Assembly: GCF_036320965.1 (NCBI RefSeq)
Contig: NC_092249.1
Location: forward strand, 4,866,614-4,930,613
Source: Panulirus ornatus
Lineage: Eukaryota; Arthropoda; Malacostraca; Decapoda; Palinuridae
Direction of reading: 5' to 3'
Length of the DNA: 64,000 bases
Position 1 is the first letter of the stretch, and every line of letters begins with the position of its first letter. The notes beneath the pieces were generated by a model that did no database searches, had not been told where the DNA came from, and saw only the letters and a program-made list of their open reading frames with translations. Both the position numbers and the translations under genes were made by a program. Below are positions 49,115 to 57,710 of the stretch, in pieces.

Positions 49115-49680
49115 GTGCCACTTGAATATTCTGTCATGTGTTCGATCCCGGAATATTCTGAAGGCTACGGCCGAACGGGGCATCGGAATATCCAGGCTCT
49201 GTTCTGGTGACACGTAAATATCCACCTTACGTTACGGCTGCACCACTATAGACCCAAGTTACTGTGGCGCCCAATATACTCACACTCCGGGTTACATTCT
49301 ACTGGTTCCAGAAGTTTTCCGGGTTACATTCAGAGGTAACGGGATATTCGGATTACCTTCTACTGTTCTCACAAATCTCCGGATTACATTATCGACATTA
49401 CAATAGGAAGTGTAACACGGTTATGGTCCCAGAAAACTACGAATTATGTATATTGTCAAAGTAACAATAAAACATTTTACATTCTGACGGCATCAGAATA
49501 TTCCATAGTTTTAACACAGAAATATTCAGGGTATCATAATGATGACCCCCCCAGTATATTATGCGTTAAATATGATCAGGATATTCTAGAATATCATGGA
49601 TAGGTAACCCAGAATATCGCCGGCTATGCTGTGGTGGTATTCGAGTATTCTGTTGCGCTCTTCAGACAACGGAATATCCA
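49115..49680. repeat. Cluster of GAATATTC/GGATATTC motifs upstream of the IR gene
   Basis: About twelve copies of a near-palindromic ATATTC motif in 560 bases, e.g. GGAATATTCTG near 49151, GGGATATTCGG near 49344 and a perfect 16-base palindrome GATATTCTAGAATATC at 49580-49595. Intervening phrases such as CCGGGTTACATTC and CCGGATTACATT also recur, so this is a decayed tandem repeat. It ends about 440 bases before the receptor's start codon. Confidence 0.55.
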
Positions 49681-50115
49681 AAAAAATCAAAATAGTTTTA
49701 CTTAATATCTAACCTATCTCAAATCTGAGGATCTGATAGGGTAATATAAACCAATTAGTCCCTAATATTGACCAATTAGACCCCGAACACTACCATTTAT
49801 CTACCCTTAAAAACACTGCTAGCATAAGCTGAGGTAAAGCTTGCTTTTCAAGCTTAAAATTACCTCTTAGTATGATCCGCAAACACTGCATATACTTCTT
49901 CTGTAGCCCCAACAGCAGTATTAAGTCACCTTGTACTCGAAGACTTAAAAAAAGTCTTCTAAATCAAGGAATCAAACCCTAACAAACCACAGCCATTTAA
50001 CCCACAATAAAATCTTCCGTTTCTCCTGGCATATTCCAAGAGCCACAGAGGGATTGATTGCCTGACTGACCGTCTGGCCCTGCAACTTAAGCCCTCCGAC
50101 CATCACCGTTGCAAG
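49681..50115 (+). promoter_or_regulatory. Presumed 5' flank and promoter of the IR gene
   Basis: Non-repetitive A+T-rich sequence directly before the start codon. No convincing TATA box; CAATAAAATC near 50002 is the nearest A+T-rich candidate. The position alone supports the call. Confidence 0.3.
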
Positions 50116-50200
50116 ATGGCATCATCACCAACACGGATGGCGGTATGGCTCCTCACAGTCAGCATACCTTCCCTGCAAGCAGGCCTACCCAACGCCCCAG
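50116..50200 (+). CDS. IR exon 1: start codon and signal peptide
   Basis: Encodes residues 1-28 plus one base. The peptide begins MASSPTRMAVWLLTVS and is followed by a hydrophobic-to-small-residue stretch ending near QAGLPNAP, typical of a secretory signal. The donor after 50200 is GTACATG, phase 1. An in-frame second ATG at codon 8 would leave a shorter but still usable signal. Weakest of the ten exons because it is short, but its phase matches exon 2. Confidence 0.75.
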
Positions 50201-51098
50201 GTACATGTAAAAGCCAGCCACTTGGGTCTACGACCGACTTATGTTAATGACTCGTTCACGCAAGTTAAGATGGGGTAGAAGGGAGTAAAGTCCCCTCATC
50301 CCAAAAAGGCACCTTAACATTGCGTTGATGATGTCCCTCTTGAGATGACCTTTCTTAAAATCAAAACGAGTCAATTAGGCTTGTGATTACAGTGATGACT
50401 ATCGGACGACTTTACCAGGTGAAGGAGGGGAGGTGCAGATGGAGGCGGGGGAGGCTGTGGAGGCTGTGTTGCGAGCTGCCTCATTACCACAATGCTCACA
50501 CATCCTCATCACTGACGACAACCCACAACGCACCCTACACCAGGTGATGTCTATATAAGTATACCCTGCAAGGTGAGACCCTTAACCCATCTGTGATATG
50601 TTAGGATGATGTTAATCTGATTTCCTTTTGATCTATTACAATGTCGACTCTACACACACTCACACACGTATGGGGTCTCTGTGGTGTAGTGGGTTAGCGT
50701 CACAGACCCGGGCTCGAGTTCGAGCGGGCTCGAATCCTGTGCATGGCAGGTGACCCACACCCCCCAACCAAGGTGTTCATCCTCCCCTAGAAATTGGTTA
50801 ATGGTGTGTGTGTGTGTATGTGAGATAGATAATTCTAATTTTCATCTTTAAAAACTAATTCCCCCAATTTTACAGAAACTTGGAGCTCTGGGAGGCTCCT
50901 GGGGACTCACCGTATTCGAGGTAGCAATGGATCCCCGGGACTCGAACTCCACCAAGACACACCTCTCCAGGATAGTCCGCCACGCACGCCGGGTACGGTT
51001 ACTCAAATGATGACCATGAGATGGTGTCATATGTTCGATACATCTTTTTTTCCCTCTATATTCTCGGCTCTGTTCATAGGCGAAAGTCCCAATCGAGG

Positions 51099-51146
<48 letters not shown>

Positions 51147-54100
51147 TAACCCAATCCCATTATACAGCAGGGTATTCATGCTTTTCCAAAAGGTCACTGT
51201 TGTTACAGTTCATCCGCGAACCCTTCAGCACGACGATATGACCCTTGAGCACGATGGCTTAACTTTTGACCTATGGATGAGGTCAAAGGTTAAGACTACC
51301 AAGGGTCGCTCGCGCTCCAGATGGTTTAAAATAAGACGTCTTCCGTCTGCAGTGTCCATGACTCGCATGCCCTTCCTGTGCCCCTAGCTACGCCTGCTGG
51401 CGCGGTGCCTGACGGTGGTGGTCGCGAGCGACGACCCGGCCTTCTTCGCCGCCTTCGCCGAATCGTCGGACACCGGCCGCCTGGTGGTGTGGACCACAAG
51501 GCTCCTCGCCGTCACAGGAGGCAGCGTAATGGCCTCGGATGTCAAGCAGCTCCTGCGCCAGCACTGGACACTCTCCATGATGAACGCGATGTTCCTTGTC
51601 CTCTCCGCCACGCCAGGGGGTGTCAGGTGAGCTGAAGGGGCTCTGGTTATATAGCCTGTCTGTTCGAGAGGGCTCCTTCCAAAGGGCTCTTGAAGACACT
51701 GGCGAAATAGAGGGGAAATTGCTTATAAAACACGGAGTAAAGTCGTCTTTACCCCCTGTGAAACACTACACTGCACCTCCTTGCATTTATCTAGCCTAGT
51801 GGTCGGTGTCTTTAACGAAGTGTAACACAGTCTCACTAAGCAGGATCCAGGGTTCGACCTCTTGGCCTTGCCAACGCGGGTCATCCACCCTTCCTTCCTC
51901 CCTCTCTCTCTCTGGTACAGGTGTGGGGTGTACACACACCTGCCCTACAGCCCTGTGGGAGCCCAGGTCGTACGGCTGGCCTCCTGGACGCCTGCGCGAG
52001 GACTGGTTCTCAACGCCCGCCACAAACTCTTCCCGGATAAGTACGACAAGTAAGTACGACCGCCAGTTCCAGATGCCCAAGTGGTAATGGATGTGCTGAA
52101 TGACCTTGGAGAGGCGGTGGAGGTTCTGTATAATGGCAAATGGCTCAACAAATTACGAAAGACGAGGGTAAATAAATACCTCACTGGAAGAGCGACCACA
52201 AAGGCATCCACGGGGAAAGGGTCGTCTTAGAAGATAAACAAATATCTACAAATACCTGTAAGATAAACAAGATCTATATCTCCTATACACTAGAGATCTT
52301 ATTCCCAGTCTCCCTCAGCATCTTAACGCATGACGTCATTCGCACCTGCAGCTTCCACGGGTCGCCTCTCAACATGACCGTGTTCCCCTTCTCACCGTAC
52401 TGGATGGACGTGGAACGCTCGGATTCGACAGGAGGCGCCACCACCATGACACGCACGGGCCGAGACTACACCATCTTGGAGACTGTAGCAGCGGCTTTGA
52501 ACTTCACCATCAACATTCTACCTTATGGGGTGTGGGACGAGGTGCGTGAACTACTGGGGGTCGGTCGGTCATTCGGGCCTAACGAGGGCCAGGTTCGTTA
52601 AAAGGGGAGGGGAAGTTGGGGATGTCCCTTTGGAACTACATAAACGAACGGTCGAAAATCCTCGCAAAAGCTTTCTTCGGGTGTGGAGAATAGGAGACGT
52701 GAGAATGAGAAGAGAAATACATGTGTACTGTAATGGAATCATTGTTCTCATGAATCATAATCACATTAACGTTATCAACTTGCAGGTAATGTCTTAAAAC
52801 ATTACATTACCGTAATTACCTTATGTCTTGAAGCATTACATTAACGTAATTACCTTACAGGAAACGCCTTAAAGCATTACATTAACGCAATTACCTTAAA
52901 GGTGTCTTAAAACATTACATTAAGGTAATCACCTTACAGGTAACGGTCTTAAGACATCTCATTAACGTAATTACCTTAAAGATGACATCTTACAACGTTA
53001 CATTAAGGTAATTACCTTAAAGGTAACGTCTTACATTACATTACATTAAGGTAATTAATTACCTTCCAGGTGATGTTCAGGCTGGAGCAGCGCGTGGCGC
53101 TCCTCTCTCCCATCAAGCTGGCCATCATGCCCCACCTGCTGGAGATCTACGACTTCACCTTCCTCATAGAACCCGCCACCCTGGGCTTCAGCATGGCCAA
53201 GCCCACGCTCAAGCCCCGATGGCAGAGCCTCTACTACCCGCTCAAGGACGAGGTCTGGGCCTCCATCCTAGCCGCCTTACTCCTCGTCCCCATTGTTCTC
53301 CTTCTTGTAAGTCGTTTCACTTGTCCTAAACGCCACGACTCGTACACCTCTCGTTGGTTTTATAAGGCTGTTCGTATAAGGACGATATAGGAACTCTCGG
53401 TCAAAGGTTCCTCAACCGATAATGAGCAAATGAGTCACCGCGTGGCTTTATAAATAAAGCAGTCGACCCAGGCCGGCGTGGGTCATTTTCGACCCCGGAG
53501 GAACTGGCGAAGGCCAGTTCTTCCGAGACAGAATGACGTTGTCTTCGAGTTCTGATACACGTCTCACTTTATGAAACACTACCATCACTTCGCAGGGAAC
53601 ACGTGTCTAATTAATGACTCCTCCTCGACGTATTCCTTGCAGGTGAGCTACGCCGGTGAGCAGTGGGTCCCCACAGACCGGAGGCTCGGGGCGTGGCCTG
53701 TGGCTGAGGTGGTGTTGGGGTCCATGCTGGCGCAGACCATCCCGACGCGGCTCCCGGGGTCCACCTCGACCCGGTTGCTCGTGGCGACGTGGCTGGTCTT
53801 CGCCTTCATCGTCGGCAAGGCCTATAGAGGCAACCTCACCGCCTTTCTCACGGTGCCCAAGTACCCAGCCCGGCCGGAGACGCTGAAGCAGCTCATTGCA
53901 ACAGGAGCACTGTAAGTTCACTACATCATCCACCTACCTTATCAATCTTCCACTCCCTTCCGGATTTTGATGCGGGGTGGGGAACACACATACACACAAG
54001 TCACTAGAGGCCATATCATGAATCTTTAAGCCTGAAAAACTTCTTCAATAAAGGTGAAAAGACATCAATATCAATGTACGTAATACGACTGATGACGTGG

Positions 54101-56295
54101 TTCACGCACATGGCATGCATAACCTTAAGAATGTTCATGAGACAGGAGCACCTCCACGGGCGTCAAACTCCCTCCCCCGTAGAGTACAAACAGCTAATTA
54201 CAGGTCCAAAGATAACGTTTTGGAGAGAGATGGGAGGACGAGAGTGTACAGCGCTTCTTGACAGGGGCGGTGTAGGAGAGACTGGCAATGTTCTTGCGTG
54301 TCCTATTCAAAAACCTTTTCTATGGGTCGTAAGTTACTTAATATCGCTCCCACACACACACACACACCCTCCGCTAATGCTCCTCCTCTCATGCTCCCAC
54401 ACCCAGCATGACAATGCCCCCAGACCTGGTGGACTTCTACAACAGCTTCAAGAAGTCGGATTCGATCGACTACAAAACCCTTACTGAGCGATCGGAGTTC
54501 GTCCCTTCGTTTGAAGTCGGGATGCGGGAGGCCATCGAGAACAAGTGGGTCAACCCCCCTAAAAAATATATAGCTTCGTGTTTCCAGTGTTTTACCACCA
54601 AAAGTCTTTGGTCACCTTGGAGCATTAATATCACTGTCTAATGAATCTAATGAATATGTTAACGATTACAAACACACACCTTCCAGTAATCATGCATGTG
54701 TAATTACTTAGCTTGAGTTTACAAGTGAAATAACATTCTTCAGCATTAGTTTACAAGATCAAGAAGTACTAGTTAGCCTTAGTTTACTCGACGTAAAGTA
54801 TTCCTTAACTTTACATCATAAAAAGTATCCTCTACCTTCAGTTAACATGTTAACAAGTACTCTTGCTCGGCGAGCACCAGAGCTGAAGGTGATTAGGGAG
54901 GAGTCTAGAAAAGGTTTTGTGAATGTCAGGTGTTCCGTGCTGTTCGCAGTAAGGCGTACGTCTACGAACGTCTGTTCATGGAGCTGATGATCACGGAACA
55001 CTTCACGAACGGCGACGGGTCCACGCCGCTGTACGTGGCCAGGCAAAACATAATGCCTGGTTACTGTGGCTGGCCGCTCGCCAAGGACGCCCCGTTCAAG
55101 GAGAACCTCGACCGATACATTATGGCCTTCCATGGGGTACGTGGCCCGTGGTCTTGTGCATCATGACCTTCCAAAGGGGACGTGGCTTGTGGCCTGGTGC
55201 ATGGCCTTCAATGAGGTATGTGACCTGTGACCGAGTGCATGAGCATCATGGGGTACGTGACCTGTATGTAAAACCTGCACATGACAACCAACAAGGCATG
55301 CGACCCGTGACCTGGTACATGACCATCCATGAGGTACGTGAAAAACGCATTAAATACACCATAACACCCCCTGGAAAATACAGCTACAACATTGCTGTAT
55401 TCAGCAACGTATCTACCATCATGCATTATACAACATTCTGTATTGCGAGGTATGAATGTGGCTTATCACGTTCTGCAGCTAAGAATACAATGACTTTCCC
55501 CCGTTACTACAAGGGGTGTCTGTGGCTTGAAAGACACTTCGTCTTCCAGGCTCATGACGTATCCTGAAAGTAACGCACGAGAGGCGTGGTTTATTTGGCT
55601 AACAGGTGTGCTGTATCCCTCAAAGGTGGCACATGAAGTCATCCATATTCTGTTACGGTAAACCATCTCTGGCTCCCGATGCTTACTTACATGAAAGTAA
55701 CGTAAATACGATATCAAATGATGTGCGGCTGACTCTCCTTTTTTTTTGCACAGGCTGAACATAACATTACAGAAGGAACAGCATCCAAAAACAGGAGTGT
55801 CGCTCTCGAACGAAAGTGGGAAACTATTCTTTTATCCATTACGAGCAAAATATATATGAGCGAGTGTGTGTGTGTGTTATCATTTCTCTGAATTATCACT
55901 AGCCTTAAAGAATAAATGTTCAGACTTTATATATATATATATATATGGAAATCAATGGTAAGATTTACTTAACTTTAAGAATAACCTACTAACTTCAGGC
56001 TGGGCTGATTGGTAAATGGACGAAGGATATCCTGAAGACGTCCCGCAAGGAGAGCCTAGCGAAGCAACGGATGAGGATGGACCAAGGGGGCTTCCGTAGC
56101 GCCGAGGTGGTGCAGACTGGAGGAGGTGGAGGAGGAGGAGTCATTACGGCACTCACGATCATCCACATGCAAGGGCCTCTATTCCTCCTGGTCATTGGCC
56201 AGCTACTCTCCACGGCAGCGATGGTCCTCGAGGTCTCTGTGGTGTGGTGGGCGAGACCCAGGAGCCGAGCAGGACCTGTCGCCCCCCAGCTGTAA
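50116..56295 (+). CDS. Divergent ionotropic receptor (IR), complete 10-exon gene
   Basis: This is a ligand-gated cation channel subunit of the variant ionotropic glutamate receptor family. Members act in the membrane of chemosensory neurons, normally with a co-receptor (IR25a, IR8a, IR76b or IR93a type). Ten exons join into one 631-codon frame ending in TAA at 56293-56295, and all nine introns are GT-AG with matching phases. Residues 1-22 look like a signal peptide. Residues 29-192 are a short N-terminal region, 193-315 are S1, 318-336 are membrane segment M1, 353-370 are the pore loop and 379-405 are M3. S2 runs from 406 to about 580 and M4 from 593 to 617. Family signatures seen are MAKPTLKPRWQSLYYPL in S1 and KAYRGNLTAFLTVPKYP in place of the SYTANLAAF of classical receptors. 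Sequons lie at N200, N243 and N399. The S1 arginine that binds the ligand carboxylate in classical receptors aligns with L279. The start is the first ATG that gives a signal peptide. The length fits divergent IRs; the ligand cannot be told from sequence. Confidence 0.92.
50419..50543 (+). CDS. IR exon 2: N-terminal region
   Basis: Encodes residues 29-70, an acidic stretch followed by AVLRAASLPQCSHILITDD and ending LHQ. The acceptor is TTTACCAG and the donor GTGATGTC. A second AG lies 20 bases downstream (GGTGCAG), but only the upstream one keeps the frame from exon 1. Confidence 0.8.
50672..50822 (+). mobile_element. tRNA-derived SINE in IR intron 2
   Basis: The polymerase III A box is TGGTGTAGTGG (50682-50692) and the B box is GGCTCGAATCC (50727-50737). 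The body is not tRNA-like and ends in (GT)n. It shares the block TGTTCATCCTCCCC with the copy at 29822, so both belong to one family. A second B-box-like string (GAGTTCGAGC) sits just upstream of the B box. Confidence 0.7.
50885..51000 (-). mobile_element. Probable tRNA-related SINE fragment in IR intron 2
   Basis: The reverse strand carries GGAGTTCGAGTCCC, a good polymerase III B box (50937-50950). It is preceded by GTGGCGGACTATCC, which could be a degraded A box. Boundaries are uncertain. Confidence 0.4.
51100..51143. repeat. (TG)n microsatellite in IR intron 2
   Basis: About 22 TG dinucleotides, almost uninterrupted. Confidence 0.95.
51216..51300 (+). repeat. 21-bp family remnant plus palindromic core in IR intron 2
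   Basis: Two units of the dispersed 21-bp family (CCCTTGAGCACGA) lead into a hairpin at 51258-51294. CTTAACTTTTGACCT and AGGTCAAAGGTTAAG pair at 14 of 15 positions around a 7-base loop. This is the clearest example of the core that follows the 21-bp repeat at five places. Confidence 0.7.
51388..51626 (+). CDS. IR exon 3: N-terminal region
   Basis: Encodes residues 71-149 and most of codon 150. It contains GRLVVWTTRLLAV and LLRQHWTLSMMNAMFL, the pattern (V-TR followed by LL..HWTLSMMN) seen in divergent crustacean IRs before the S1 domain. The exon is much more G+C-rich than the flanking introns. Acceptor CCCCTAG, donor GTGAGC, phase 2. Confidence 0.9.
51790..51912 (+). mobile_element. tRNA-derived SINE next to the IR exon 4 acceptor
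   Basis: The A box is TAGCCTAGTGG (51792-51802) and the B box GGTTCGACCTC (51851-51861). The element's pyrimidine-rich 3' part runs straight into the polypyrimidine tract and acceptor of exon 4 at 51920. Confidence 0.6.
51921..52049 (+). CDS. IR exon 4: linker to S1
   Basis: Encodes residues 150-192 with VYTHLPYSPVGAQVVRLASW and LFPDKYD, a conserved IR block just before S1. The acceptor is TGGTACAG behind a pyrimidine tract that seems to come from the tail of a tRNA-derived SINE. Donor GTAAGT, phase 2. Confidence 0.9.
52352..52541 (+). CDS. IR exon 5: first part of S1 ligand-binding half
   Basis: Encodes residues 193-256. NFHGSPLNMTVFPFSPYW opens the S1 domain. GRDYTILETVAAALNFTINI is the conserved helix that follows. 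Sequons are at N200 and N243. Acceptor CACCTGCAG, donor GTGCGTG, phase 0. Confidence 0.9.
52770..53069 (+). repeat. About 41-bp tandem repeat ending in the exon 6 splice acceptor
   Basis: Six to seven units of a sequence like ACATTAACGTAATTACCTTA. Several contain an acceptor-like CAG: CTTGCAG at 52779-52785, CCTTACAG at 52853-52860 and again at 52932-52939. The last unit carries the real acceptor ACCTTCCAG, and the first bases of exon 6 (GTGATGTT) resemble the repeat's GTAATGTC. Confidence 0.8.
53070..53306 (+). CDS. IR exon 6: end of S1 and membrane segment M1
   Basis: Encodes residues 257-335. PHLLEIYDFTF is the end of S1, where the classical ligand-binding arginine is replaced by L279. 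The exon continues with MAKPTLKPRWQSLYYPL and then the hydrophobic M1 VWASILAALLLVPIVLLL. Its acceptor (ACCTTCCAG) is the last unit of a tandem repeat that fills the end of intron 5. Donor GTAAGT, phase 0. Confidence 0.92.
53497..53524. other. Hairpin in IR intron 6
   Basis: GAACTGGC and GCCAGTTC form a perfect 8-bp stem around GAAG. The stem can be extended to 12 bp with one G-T pair. Function unknown. Confidence 0.5.
53643..53911 (+). CDS. IR exon 7: pore loop and M3
   Basis: Encodes residues 336-424 and most of 425. The pore-loop region is GAWPVAEVVLGSMLAQTIP. M3 is RLLVATWLVFAFIVGKAYRG followed by NLTAFLTVPKYPARPETL, the gate region of IRs. Acceptor CCTTGCAG, donor GTAAGT, phase 2. Confidence 0.93.
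54407..54544 (+). CDS. IR exon 8: S2 ligand-binding half
   Basis: Encodes residues 425-470 and most of 471: MTMPPDLVDFYNSF, then VPSFEVGMREAIENK. This is the S2 stretch that normally reads with a MPP motif and GM..A...K. Acceptor CACACCCAG, donor GTGGGT, phase 2. Confidence 0.88.
54690..54870. repeat. Degenerate repeat in IR intron 8
   Basis: Four to five decayed units built on AGTTTACAAG and AAGTATTCCTT at a spacing of about 35-45 bases. Confidence 0.45.
54950..55136 (+). CDS. IR exon 9: S2 ligand-binding half
   Basis: Encodes residues 471-533: AYVYERLFMELMITEHFT, then STPLYVARQNIMPGY and WPLAKDAPFKENLDRYI, all conserved in divergent IRs. E477 is a candidate for the acidic S2 ligand contact (inference). 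The donor GTACGTG at 55137 is itself the first unit of an intronic tandem repeat. Confidence 0.9.
55120..55350 (+). repeat. About 39-bp tandem repeat starting at the exon 9 donor
   Basis: Units resemble ATGGCCTTCCATGGGGTACG. The first is the 3' end of exon 9 with its donor. Later units place donor-like strings at 55216 (GTATGTGA), 55253 (GTACGTGA) and 55334 (GTACGTGA), with degraded ones near 55179 and 55296. Confidence 0.75.
55999..56295 (+). CDS. IR exon 10: M4 and C-terminal tail
   Basis: Encodes residues 534-631 and TAA. AGLIGKWTKDILKTSRKES is the usual end of S2. It is followed by a run of seven glycines at 574-580, by VITALTIIHMQGPLFLL and M4 up to VVWW, then a short basic tail rich in Arg and Pro. 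Acceptor TAACTTCAG, phase 0. Confidence 0.92.
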   Translation, partial: AGLIGKWTKDILKTSRKESLAKQRMRMDQGGFRSAEVVQTGGGGGGGVITALTIIHMQGPLFLLVIGQLLSTAAMVLEVSVVWWARPRSRAGPVAPQL

Positions 56296-57159
56296 TAACC
56301 CACAGGCAGTCTTTCTTCTTCTTCCGCACACAACGGGCGTTATCTCAAACATGACCCTGGACGTAACTATACGTTCGTTATCATCTGCTATATCTCCCCA
56401 CTACCGCCTATATCTCTCTCCTGAACGACTCAACCGACACGTAGAATCTCCTACGAGATTCTGACGTAAAATATCCTACGAGATCCTGCCTTGCGAAATA
56501 TACGATCACAACCGCCGCCAAGACCCTCGACTTCTCAACAGCAATTACTACACACAGTTGATTACTCACTCAAGTCACGGAGGCTTCTCAAGCGAAGCGT
56601 TTAAAACAAACCACTTCAGGAAGGTAGCGAGATATCCAGAGGGTAACACACACACACACACACCAACGCCACTCTTCAACCCATCAACATACACACTCAC
56701 CCATGTACGCAAGACGGAAGTACCTCTCGCTCCTCTGTACACTGTAAGCTTTGCACCCACACACCGTGAACAGGACGCAAACGCGACCTGCACCTCAGCA
56801 CACTAAGGCGAGTGAAACACTACCACAGCACCCAACTGGGAACCTATGCGGCTGAAAAGGCCATTCAACCCCATCTCACAAACTGCTCGTTTGACTGTAC
56901 GGATCAACATGTTCTTTTTATCCCCTTCAAGGCCCTCCTGGATGTCTATCCTCAGTAAAAATTCTTGAAATGGTGGCTTCATACCTTTTCCCCCACTCAC
57001 TATAAGGCTTTTTCTTCTTTAATATACGATTCTGTTCATTGTTATGAATATCAATAAAGTCCTTGTGAATATGCTGTCGACATATATACTCAACCTTAGT
57101 CCCACTGCCGTGAGCTACCATGCCTCGTAGGTATACACCTCAACATTCACTTTGAAGGC
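56296..57159 (+). other. IR 3' flank, no further gene recognised
   Basis: Presumed 3' untranslated region and flank. A (CA)n tract lies at about 56646-56663. On the - strand 56803-57121 holds two short overlapping open frames of non-repetitive sequence that match nothing I recognise. Confidence 0.4.
57053..57058 (+). promoter_or_regulatory. Candidate polyadenylation signal for the IR gene
   Basis: AATAAA, about 760 bases after the stop codon. It is the first canonical hexamer I see downstream. Such a motif is common by chance in A+T-rich DNA, so the assignment is weak. Confidence 0.25.
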
Positions 57160-57625
57160 AATAGGAGAAATATACATCGACATGGGCAATTGGGGAGCGT
57201 GGAAAATAAAAGTTACCATCGGTGAGACACAGGTGTAAACATGGGGTAATTAACAGCATGAGAGACAAGTACTGACATGAGTTATTATGGGATGATAATC
57301 ATGAGTCGACATGAGTAATTATGGGCACGAGAAACCAGCGCAGAATTGGGTAATTAAGGGCATGATAATTATGAGTCGACATGGGTAATCAACGGCATGA
57401 GTAACATGGATAATTAAGGTCATACAAAAACAAGTACTGACATGGGTAATTATTGGGATGATAATCATTAGTCGATATTGGTCATCAAGGGTATTAGAGA
57501 CAAGTGGGTAATTATGGACATTAAGTGTAATCAAGGACACTAGAAACTGGTGTCGACTTGGGTAATTAAGCACGAAATAAAAAAAAAACTTGACATGGGT
57601 AATTAAGGTTACTGATGAAACGGTT
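57160..57625. repeat. About 38-bp degenerate minisatellite, about 11 units
   Basis: GACATGGGTAATTAAGG with GCATGATAATCATGAGTC or AGAGACAAGTA; heavily diverged. Confidence 0.75.
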
Positions 57626-57639
57626 AGCCCCATTGACCA

Positions 57640-57710
57640 TGAGGGTGGTTCGAACGCTACCTCGTTAACGCGGGAAATGACGAATAGGGAGAAAAAAAAT
57701 TATATATACA
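57640..57710 (+). mobile_element. Diverged copy D of the 145-bp element core
   Basis: GAACGCTACCTCGTTAACGC then GGGAAATGACGAATAG and an A-rich, TA-rich tail. It matches the TACCTCGCTAACGCGGGA core with substitutions. Confidence 0.5.

Noticed and set aside
51384..51699. Open frames overlapping receptor exon 3 in other frames and on the - strand
   Set aside because: Shadows of the G+C-rich exon; only the spliced + strand frame matches the receptor family.
50116..56295. Classification of the receptor as AMPA, kainate or NMDA type
   Set aside because: The N-terminal region is far too short for the classical amino-terminal domain, and the SYTANLAAF gate motif is replaced by KAYRGNLTAF.
56803..57121. 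Two short overlapping - strand open frames in non-repetitive DNA
   Set aside because: No recognisable motif and no convincing splice partners; they lie in the receptor's 3' flank.
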